Positions 56,625 through 64,000 of a stretch of DNA of 64,000 bases are shown piece after piece (position 1 is the stretch's first letter; every line of letters starts with the position of its first letter). This DNA comes from Chrysoporthe austroafricana (lineage: Eukaryota > Ascomycota > Sordariomycetes > Diaporthales > Cryphonectriaceae): positions 3,100,001 through 3,164,000 of the forward strand of contig JYIP02000006.1 in assembly GCA_001051155.2 (NCBI GenBank). Direction: 5' to 3'. Under the pieces are notes generated by a model. It ran no database searches. It saw only the letters and a program-made list of their open reading frames with translations, and was not told the DNA's origin. The position numbers and the translations under genes are program-made.

Positions 56625-56976
56625 GGGCCATGTGGGTGATAAAGAGCTCACAGCCATCTCTGCTGAAAGTGTGGGTGTCACATATCAGCAATACCTAACC
56701 GTCCATGAAATGATCTTCAGTCTCCGGATCGTGTTATCGTTATCTAGTTTATACCCAGTCTTTCGTCCCGAAAGTCGCAGTGGAAACACCTGCAAACTTT
56801 ATAATAGGATAACGCAGGCTACCCCGGGAAGTTTATCCTAGAACAAGTCATCCGAACGACGTTAGATCTTCTGGTGCAGCGTGAATTTTGGGTCTCTATT
56901 TCTCTCATCGCCTAATTCGATCTCACCCTCGACTGTCAGATCTATGCGCCAACCTTGTACTGGCCATTAATGACCG
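56625..56976. other. Convergent intergenic region ELP5 / ASXH gene
   Basis: 352 bp between convergent stop codons, moderately AT-rich. Nothing is recognised apart from presumed 3' UTRs. Confidence 0.55.
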
Positions 56977-58248
56977 TTAGGTAGAGTCAACTCTGCTGTC
57001 GGAGGTGTTGGTAATACCATTTGCTGTGCCCTCAGAATTGTCGAGAGCTTTGCCATTGGAATTGACATGGCCGTTGACAAAATCGTCCTCCGGGATCACC
57101 TCGAATCGAGGGCCATCATTGCTAATAGAAGCCTTCTCTACCTGGGCCGTGATGCTATCAGCCGTACCGCAGGCGCCAGTAGACGTCTTAGGGCTGGAAA
57201 CCTCGACATTGCTCTCACCCGCAGGAGCAAGAGCTTCCTCCTTGGCCGTTCCGTTCGTCTCCGGAGATCCCGAGCCAGCGTGGCCGGTAGTCTCGTCGCC
57301 ATTGGCAGGATTGTCCTGGGCAGACTGACCGCTTGGTTTGGACGAGGACTCGCCGGCCTGGCTGGCCCGCAGGCGCTCCGGCTTGTACTCGTCGGGGATG
57401 GTGATGTTCCAGTCGATCTCGAGCTTTCGGATGTAGAACGCGTCGAACTCGCCAGCGGCACGCCTCTGGTGGGCAGCCCAGGCGTCCTTGAGCCACTGGG
57501 GGTCATGCATGCCCTTGCCGAGGTTGGAGACGTACTCGTCCGCATCGTGACGGAAGCTGTCGTCATTGCGGAGAGACTCGAAGTTGGGACGCGCATCAGG
57601 AGTGCCCGCGTCGATGATGTGCGTGTCGTCTGGAAACAGGCTCAGAATCTCGACTTTGTCCTCGGCGGTAAGGCAGTCCCAGGCCGCAGGCTGGAGGAGA
57701 AGAGACTGCGGATTCGGGTCAGCGGACGGCACGTGTGTGTAGCTGCACCGGACAGGGCTTACTCGTAGATCGACGCCAACTAGAGGCGACCTGGTACTCT
57801 GCGTAACGTAGTCGGGATCCCACTTTGTGGTCTTGCGCTTCGCGACCTTGGCTTTCTTGGCCGCAGGAGGTTTGACATCCTCCGTCTTACGTGGGCTGTC
57901 AACCTGGCTGCGTTTGGCACCGACACGGCGCTTGCTGGCAGAAGGAGCCACCTTGATCTCGGCAGGACCCTCATCGCTGCTCACAGAGGCCGTGGCGCGC
58001 CTGGTTAGGCGTCTCGTGGGATACTTCTTTGGCTGGTCAGTGCCCGTCGTCTCAATACCGGGTGCCATCTCCATCTCGTCGTTGTTAGGCGGCGGGGTGT
58101 GGTTGTGGAAAGCAGCTGGCTCAATAGGTTCGACAGTGATGCTTGCCATGGGTTCATCCTCGTCGGCAGAATCTGGGGGATCAGAAAGCCCAGAGGTGGA
58201 CTGATGGCTGCTCATTGGCACCTGCGGGTCTTCGTGCACGTTGGCCAT
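56977..58248 (-). CDS. ASX-homology (DEUBAD) domain protein
   Basis: Probable chromatin-associated protein. In animals ASX/ASXL proteins activate the H2A deubiquitinase BAP1 through this domain. Exons complement(56977..57705, 57763..58248) give 404 residues. The 57-bp intron (GTAAGC, GCTGAC, CCGCAG) is a multiple of three without stops, so the frame is open either way. The N-terminal 150 residues are disordered with nuclear-localisation-like basic runs (AAKKAKVAKRKTTKW). The ASXH core spans about residues 140-270: KWDPDYVTQSTRSPLVGVDLR, LLLQPAAWDCLTAEDKVEIL, LFPDDTHIIDAG, RHDADEYVSNLGKGMHDPQW and FDAFYIRKLEIDW. The C-terminal 130 residues are low-complexity and acidic. No PHD finger is seen, unlike in animal ASXL. 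The partner enzyme is not in this window. Confidence 0.85.
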   Translation of the reverse strand: MANVHEDPQVPMSSHQSTSGLSDPPDSADEDEPMASITVEPIEPAAFHNHTPPPNNDEMEMAPGIETTGTDQPKKYPTRRLTRRATASVSSDEGPAEIKVAPSASKRRVGAKRSQVDSPRKTEDVKPPAAKKAKVAKRKTTKWDPDYVTQSTRSPLVGVDLRVSPVRCSYTHVPSADPNPQSLLLQPAAWDCLTAEDKVEILSLFPDDTHIIDAGTPDARPNFESLRNDDSFRHDADEYVSNLGKGMHDPQWLKDAWAAHQRRAAGEFDAFYIRKLEIDWNITIPDEYKPERLRASQAGESSSKPSGQSAQDNPANGDETTGHAGSGSPETNGTAKEEALAPAGESNVEVSSPKTSTGACGTADSITAQVEKASISNDGPRFEVIPEDDFVNGHVNSNGKALDNSEGTANGITNTSDSRVDST

Positions 58249-59275
58249 GGTGACAAGACAGGAGAACTGCAGGCAGCTGGAAGACAGAATAGCTGGCAGC
58301 TGTTTGTATCTGACTGCCAGACTCGGCGGCAGCCAACTGTGACGTCAGAAATGTCTGCTTAGATTTCACTGTCGGGTGAGGCTTTGGATCTGGCAAGACT
58401 CCGCGATGAGATTGGAGATGATGTGCAAGTGAGATCTAACTGAGGGTGAGAGAAGCCCAGACTGCGGTGCTGCATGGATGAGCAAGGACGGAACAAGACT
58501 CTGCTTCATGGGGACATGAGCTCATCTTTGAGGAATTCCAAGCCTTTTTAGAGAAGATCGGGGGATCAGAAGCAGAGAGTCAAGGAAGAAAGAAGTCGAT
58601 GGCCCAGTACGGCCAGAACTTTGAGGGTGGAGGAAGACCAGGTTTGGAGACAAGGAATGTGATGTCAGGTTACACAAAAACCCAGGCGTCCATAGATCCT
58701 ACATGGTGTTATTCTGCAGGGCAATAATATCCTTTTAGAGCGTCTTATCACAGCAGGTCAGCCCATGAAAGAGACGAACATGCCCCAGGAAGTTATCGTG
58801 AACTGGTAATACGCGCCGTTGGGATCCGTCCTCCCGGCTCTGTTGATAGCAAGGCTGTCCCTACACCCTGGTCGGCGCTAAAGAGCCCCACATGAGCTGA
58901 TGGGGGCTGTGGAACTATTGGCCAGCCTTGATGTAAGTGCCCCTGATCTCTACTATGGCAGACACGACCCGCCGGATGCTTGCACTCCAGACAGCATTTC
59001 TCCTTGCCACCATGATGATGAATTGAGACGTCACTGTTCTGAACCCTCCTTGCATGTGACCAGTCCTTCCCAGGCACACTTGCGCTTGTCAGGTCCACTG
59101 CAGCAGGCATCTAAGCAGGCAGAAACATAAGGCGCGCTAAGGAGTTGAGGACACGTTCGGGGAGAGAGACTCGGGCTCAAGCAGTTCTGCAGAACCGGGA
59201 ACTGCGCAGGGGACAGCGGTTCTTCCATAGCACTCGAGATTCCTTGTGTCGAGTCGCACCCGCGAGACATTCAAG
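58249..59275. other. Divergent intergenic region ASXH gene / SEC22
   Basis: About 1.0 kb between divergent starts. Only short frames are visible. It presumably contains both promoters. Confidence 0.55.
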
Positions 59276-60059
59276 ATGATCCGGTCAACACAGATAGCAC
59301 GGCTTGACGGTATGACACCGCGCCCTCCGCGCTGGTCGTGAGGGTTTCAGTGCTGACAGGAACACCCAGGCCTCTACCTCTGCGCGTCCGTCGATGACGA
59401 GGCGGTACGTGTCCTTCTTCTTCCTCCCCCCTTGAGTCCTATACACGCAGCAAGCGTCTAACATACGAGCCTCCGGACAGACCGAGTCCTCCCTCTCCGA
59501 GATCAAGTCCCAGATCAAGCTCATCCTCCGCCGGCTCAACCGCAACTCCGAGTCGCAGGCCTCCATCGAGTCCGGCAGCTTCAACATCCACTACCTGATC
59601 GCGTCCGACATCGTCTACTTCTGCATAACCGAGCGCTCGTACCCGCGCAAGCTGGCCTTCACCTACCTGTCCGACCTCGCGACCGAGTTCACCACCATGT
59701 ACCCGATGGCCCAGCTCCTCAGCCCCACGCTGCGGCCCTACGCCTTCATGGAGTTCGACAACTTCATCGCCAAGACCAAGGCCACCTACAGCGACGCCCG
59801 CGCCACCCAGAACCTCGACAAGCTGAACGACGAGCTGCGCGATGTCACCAAGGTCATGACCAAGAACATCGAGGACCTGCTGTACCGCGGGGACAGTCTC
59901 GAGAGGATGGGCGAGATCAGCTCGCGGCTGCGCGACGACAGCAAAAAGTACCGGCGGGCGGCCGTCCGGATCAACTGGGAGCTGATGATCAAGCAGTACG
60001 GGCCCTTTGGCGCCCTGGGGTTCATCATATTGGTGTTCCTGTGGTGGCGGTTCTTCTGA
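59276..60059 (+). CDS. SEC22: R-SNARE Sec22
   Basis: Vesicle SNARE for ER-Golgi transport in both directions. Three exons (59276..59309, 59370..59404, 59481..60059) give 215 residues, the normal length. The introns are 60 and 76 bp. The start MIRSTQIARLDGLYLCASVDDEA is rebuilt across intron 1, and ATESSLSEIK across intron 2 using acceptor GGACAG. A longin domain covers about residues 1-120 (SGSFNIHYLIASDIVYFCIT, YPRKLAFTYLSDL). The SNARE motif covers about 133-190, with the zero-layer Arg in the KNIEDLLYRGDSLERM region. The tail anchor is FGALGFIILVFLWWRFF. Zw10/Dsl1-type tethers interact with ER SNAREs that include Sec22, so this window encodes two members of the same traffic step. Confidence 0.95.
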
Positions 60060-60900
60060 GGGCCTGGGGCGGGCGGGAGCGCGAGGCTTCGGAGAAGGGC
60101 GGCTGTGGAGTTGGGCGTTTATGGCATAGCGATGCGCTTAGGTTCTGGCATGGTCGTAGTAATGATATCTGGGAAGATTCGCACGGCAGGCATTGTCCAT
60201 ACGGCCGCTGAAGCGCAGTGCAGCTGAAACCGGATGCAGGAAATCTAGGCGGGCAGGTCGAGCGAGGCGGACGGAGCGCAGACTTGCAAGGTCGTAGGAG
60301 GCCGGTTGCCATATATGGACTGGGAAGCACCCGATCACGGGATGACACAACACAATTTGGTCGGTTGATTTTGGAGCGAGGAATATGATACAGTCCAGAG
60401 TCCGGGCCAAGTAGAAAGAAGACGGTGCTGCGGCATTGCTGCTAGTGAGATGGGCCTAACCGGAGTATATAGGAAAATGTCAAGTGTACCAGGATAGGAG
60501 AGGGACGCTTGTTATCTTGCTCTACTACCAGAGCCTTTCCCACTGGAGCCAGGAGACCATCGCACGAAAGGCTGTCCCGGGGAAGTGTTGAATTCGCAAT
60601 ACTATGTATCGCCCGAGAATGATGTGCAGATTATGGCTCACCAGCGTGATCCGCCTGACTGACGGCTTGCAGTGTGGCATTCTCCATTCTCCCAAAACGT
60701 ATGGATCGGCCGTACATTCTAGGTATCATCGTTGAGTGGCCGTGAGCGCTATGCTTCCTCCAGATGCCCTGAACGCCAAAGCTTGTCCGCGCACCCCCGC
60801 CCCTGCCTGGCAAACGCCCTCACGAACGCAATCAATCTCGTCATAATGCCGTCCTTCCTCACATGGTGCCAGTGCAATGTGCTCGCTCCCTCCCTGGATG
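60060..60900. other. Convergent intergenic region SEC22 / CaaX gene
   Basis: About 840 bp between convergent stops. Small frames only, none recognised. Confidence 0.55.
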
Positions 60901-62418
60901 CTACATGACCACGCAGTTCTTCGCCGCCGCCGGCAGCCGCGGCACGGCGACCGAGGTGTGGTACCACTCCAGGTGCTCCTGGAACTTACGGAGGCTGCCG
61001 AACCCCCTCTCGTCCTGCGCGTACCTCGTCTCGCCCTCGTCGCCGGCCTCGTAGTAGTTGTAGTCGTCGCAGTAGGGGCATAATATCCGAGCCTGCCAGT
61101 CCCCCACGTCCGGGCCGATGTGGTTCGCGACCGCTAGCGGCGCGAAGACCACCGTCTTCTCCTCGTCCGTCGAGACGGTCCGCCCGCGCGCCTGCCAGTT
61201 GGGCTGCTCGGTGACGCCCGCGGCGACGGGCCGCGGGTCGAGCTCGGACGGCATGCTGTGGAGGTCCTCCCAGACGATGAAGCCGTCGCAGAAGTCGCAC
61301 GAGAACGCGATGTCGCGGTCCCCGAACCGCTCGAAGTGCCCCACGGAGTTGCACGCCGGCACCAGCTCCACCAGCTCGGGCCCGCGGCCGGAGTCGGCCT
61401 CCTCCGGGCCCCCGGCGCCGGGCCGCTGGCCGTACTGCTGGTCCGGCCTGTCCTGCCCGTCCTGCCCGTCGTCCCCGTCCCGCAGGTCGATCGTGCCCAT
61501 CTCCACCGCCTCGCCGGCCGCCGCCAGCGCGCCCATGGTCGGCGTCTTCTGCTGCCAGCTGGGGGTGCGCTCAACCTTCTTCCTCTTCACGTCCTGCGCG
61601 ATCTCGTCCCGCGTGCTCTCGTACCGGCCCGCCTTGCGCCCCAGCCCGTACTCCTTCCTGCGGTCGTCGAGCCGCCTCTGCCGGCGGTACACCTCGAAGG
61701 CGCCGAGGCAGCGGTGGCCGGCCCCGCCGCCGGCGATGTCGGCCTGCTGGGAGGCGAAGATCCGCGCGGCGGCCCGGCGCTGCGCGCGGTGCAGGTCCCG
61801 GCGGAGGTCGAGGGTGTCGCGCGCCCAGAGCGGGCTGATGGGCCCGCCCTGCCGGAGCCAGTCCTTGAAGATCTGGCCGTGGTGGGAGGACTGGTCCCGG
61901 AGCACGCGGAGCTCCTCGAGGGACTCGGCTGTCGGGGAACGCAGGCGTCAGCAAGGTCAGTCAGTCACGCAGGGAGAGGGGAGAGGGGGGGTATCGGCAT
62001 GGTGGATGTACGTACGCCGCCGGTCGTTCTCGTAGTAGTAGTTGCCGTTCAGCAGCGGCCCGAGCTCCTGGAAGTCCGCCTTGGCCTCGTCCAGCGCGTC
62101 CTCGAGGGCGCGGACCTGCTCGAACTCGTCCGAGGCCCAGTGCCTCTTGTCGGCGAACATGAGCACGCGCAGCGCGTCGCTGATGGCGTGGGCGATGTCG
62201 GCGAGCAGGGAGCCGACCGTGTCGTTGTCCTCGGCGGCGTCCTCCTCGTCGAGGCGGGCGCTGCCGCCGCTGCCGCCGTCGTCGGGGCCGTCATTGGGGA
62301 AGCGGTGCTCGGTGACGACGACCTGGAGGGACTTTTGCTTCGCCTTGTGCTTCGAGGAAGAGGGCGGTATCGAGTTGTGTCGTCCACGGCCCGTGGGGTG
62401 GGCGCCGCCGTTCATCAT
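60901..62418 (-). CDS. Hypothetical zinc-finger protein ending in a CaaX prenylation box
   Basis: Two exons, complement(60901..61928, 62016..62418), give 476 residues. The 87-bp intron (61929-62015) has donor GTACGT, a GCTGACG branch and acceptor CGACAG. The N-terminal 50 residues are disordered. A helical region about 60-240 follows (SLLADIAHAISDALRVLMFAD, ELRVLRDQSSHHGQIFKDWL, then a basic RRDLHRAQRRAAARIF segment). After an acidic low-complexity linker come two cysteine pairs, CDFCDGF and CPYCDDY. The second is followed by FQEHLEWYH, forming a C2H2-type zinc finger with an unusually long loop. The last residues are KNCVVM, a CaaX box whose final Met favours farnesylation. I know no named family. 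The combination predicts a membrane-tethered, possibly zinc-dependent interaction protein. Long frames on the opposite strand are GC-driven shadows. Confidence 0.8.
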
Positions 62419-63659
62419 TCGAGAGAGAGGGATGCGCTTCTGTTGCGGCGGCTGCTGAGACTGGTCGGGCCGGGCGCAGCCGGCATAATGGTAGGAGAGC
62501 CTCGCGGGGTGATCGTCTCGCTGCTGCTGGTGCTCCTCCCCTCCTTCTTGTAGACATGAAGTGAGAATTGCGAGAGGTGGTCGCGGGCGGCCGTTATCTA
62601 CTGCGGCCGAAGGTTTGGGGGTCGTAGATTAGCCTTTCTTGGCCGGATGACGTTTTGGCCCCGTCTGTCCAGCGTTCGCCAATCGGGCGAACCAGGGAGG
62701 ACTGGGCAATGTCAAGCAGACGCAGAGGGCAGGGTCACTGCTGCTGCGGGTCGCGTGTGCGCTGCGCAGCGCAGTGGTGGGGAGCCAGAGGGAGAGGGAG
62801 AGAGAGGGAAAAAGATGGGTTGAGCAAAGCCCCCCCTGGGTCCGGCCGCGTTACGTAGTGTCGACAAAGTCGCTGCGCAATGGGAATGTGCATCCGGGCC
62901 CGGGCTTAAGATGGGGCGCGTGGCAGCAGCACTGCCCACTGTCCAGGCCCGCAGGTCGCCGGAGTTACGTTACTGTTCTAGCTAAGCTCGAGCCATCAGG
63001 GCACCTCTAAGAGGGATCGCAGGTACGGGATGGCGTGTACCGCTGCGCAATGACGAGAGCTACAGTCTGCCCTACGGATTGTGGGCGGCCGCTTATACGA
63101 AGGCCCGTCTGCTTACTCTGCCCTCCAGCAGCACGCTCTACCTGCTATGAGGTCCATCAGTCGCGGCTCTGCTGCGAGGGCACGATACCGTCAAGTCGTC
63201 GCCTGTCTGTCTCTGCGTGGGTGGGCTCGGGCTTAGACGGGCCTGGGGCCTGGGGCCTGGCGTGAAGATCGAAGGAACCCCTACCGGTAGGGCCTGGGAA
63301 TGGATCCTCTGTAGCGTTACTGTAGCACTGGCCCAGTACGGAGTGCGGACTGTCATACCCACGGCCGCCCACTGCTTGCGTGCTTGCGTCGCTCGGGTCT
63401 CGGGCGTGTGGGGCCCAAGAGGATTCCGACTGCTCTGGCCGGGGGCTTCATTACGAGTATCCACTTTTGAGGCTCAGTCGGCTGCGGTTGCATGGTCGGT
63501 GAGATGACATGAGCATCGTGAACATCAATGACGCGCACCGTGAATGCCAAAATTTCTATTCCCTAACGCCGTCTTGTGCATGCACGGCCCTCGAGATGCC
63601 ATCTATCGTGACGGAACCAGCCCGTGGCGGGAGGCCCATCCCCCCAATGCCTCGATCCC
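62419..63659. other. Intergenic region upstream of the CaaX gene
   Basis: About 1.24 kb between the CaaX gene start and the CLPTM1-family stop. It contains short frames and a small tandem ggcctggggcctgg near 63240-63258. No gene is recognised. Confidence 0.55.
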
Positions 63660-64000
63660 CTACTTCCTCTTCGTCGCCTTGCCCTTGCTGGCACCGGTCG
63701 TCTTCGCGCTTGAGGCCTCCTCTGGTGCCGCCGGGGGCAGCTCCTTCGTCTCCTTCTTGTCATCGCCCTCATCCTGCTCGTCCCCGCCCTGCCCGAACTC
63801 GTTGACACGGGAGTAGTCTACCTTGTAAGCCCACCTCTGGTACAGGTACACGAAGAATATGATATCATCCCGGAAGGTCGCCAGCCGGTGCAGGAAGGGC
63901 ATCTTGATCGTGAACGCAAACAGGTCATCGATGAACGTGTTCAGGAACTTGTACATCATAGCCTTGCCCGGCATGTGCGCCACGCTCTTGAGCCTGTAGT
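63660..64000 (-). CDS. CLPTM1-family membrane protein, C-terminal part (runs off the window)
   Basis: This is the C-terminal 113 or so codons of a cleft lip and palate transmembrane protein 1 homologue, an ER multi-pass protein. The reading frame continues beyond base 64000, so the start is not in this window. The conserved end is clear: RLKSVAHMPGKAMMYKFLNT, FIDDLFAFTIKMPFLHRLAT, FRDDIIFFVYLYQRWAYKVD and RVNEFG. After it comes a charged Asp/Glu/Lys tail ending KGKATKRK. Such lysine-rich tails of ER proteins can act in retrieval, but no exact KKxx motif is present. Family members have been linked to receptor traffic and lipid scrambling. Confidence 0.9.
   Translation of the reverse strand, partial: YRLKSVAHMPGKAMMYKFLNTFIDDLFAFTIKMPFLHRLATFRDDIIFFVYLYQRWAYKVDYSRVNEFGQGGDEQDEGDDKKETKELPPAAPEEASSAKTTGASKGKATKRK

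Noticed and set aside
61258..62553. 431-codon frame on the + strand
   Set aside because: Lies opposite the spliced CaaX-box gene. The product is low-complexity Val/Leu/Gly/Arg, a shadow of high third-position GC.

Overview
The window is eukaryotic nuclear DNA from a filamentous ascomycete (Pezizomycotina), most likely a GC-rich Sordariomycete. The grounds are short introns (49-95 bp) with GT...CTRAC/CTGAC...AG signals, GC-rich codon use, a HET-domain gene, a PabA/PabB fusion, a fungal-type M16 protease, and protein sequences that read like those of filamentous fungi. No bacterial operons, rRNA, convincing tRNA or CRISPR array is visible. I could not fix the genus.

Layout. 0-9.3 kb: pabAB (aminodeoxychorismate synthase, +), a HET-domain gene (-), an AT-rich degenerate stretch, and VPS55 (-). 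9.3-18 kb: the 20S proteasome alpha subunit PRE5 (+), divergent from VPS55; a LOG-type phosphoribohydrolase (-); and an M16 metalloprotease (-). 19-22 kb: a five-exon Zw10/Dsl1-type tethering protein (+). 22-29 kb: a large gene-poor block that ends in a very long, nearly ATG-free leader of a Phx1-type homeobox regulator (29.5-31.5 kb, +). 34-39 kb: an intronless DNF3-class P4-ATPase (+). 40-42.6 kb: a small Cys-rich protein and a PAQR/Izh-type seven-helix protein with a GC-AG intron (both +). 44-53 kb: CAND1, a secreted S10 serine carboxypeptidase and a DUF1275 membrane protein (all +). 54-60 kb: a SNRNP27 splicing factor (-) divergent from ELP5 (+), an ASX-homology (DEUBAD) chromatin protein (-), and the SNARE SEC22 (+). 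60-64 kb: an unusual zinc-finger protein ending in a CaaX prenylation motif (-), and the C-terminal end of a CLPTM1-family gene that runs off the window (-).

The genes are mostly conserved housekeeping functions: folate, proteasome and cullin control, endomembrane traffic (VPS55, Zw10/Dsl1, SEC22, P4-ATPase), tRNA modification and splicing. They are not a biosynthetic cluster. ER/Golgi/endosome functions are over-represented, but nothing shows co-regulation except two closely spaced divergent pairs.

The observations I rate most worth checking are: the putatively farnesylated zinc-finger protein; Trp motifs in acidic context in Zw10 that resemble the COPI-binding lasso of Dsl1; a start-stop uORF 2 nt upstream of pabAB; the roughly 1.2-kb leader of the homeobox gene with a single Met-Phe-stop uORF; and a Cys-rich protein with one DnaJ-like CxxCxGxG motif. 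All exon boundaries were assigned by eye from splice signals and reading-frame continuity, and none is backed by transcript data.
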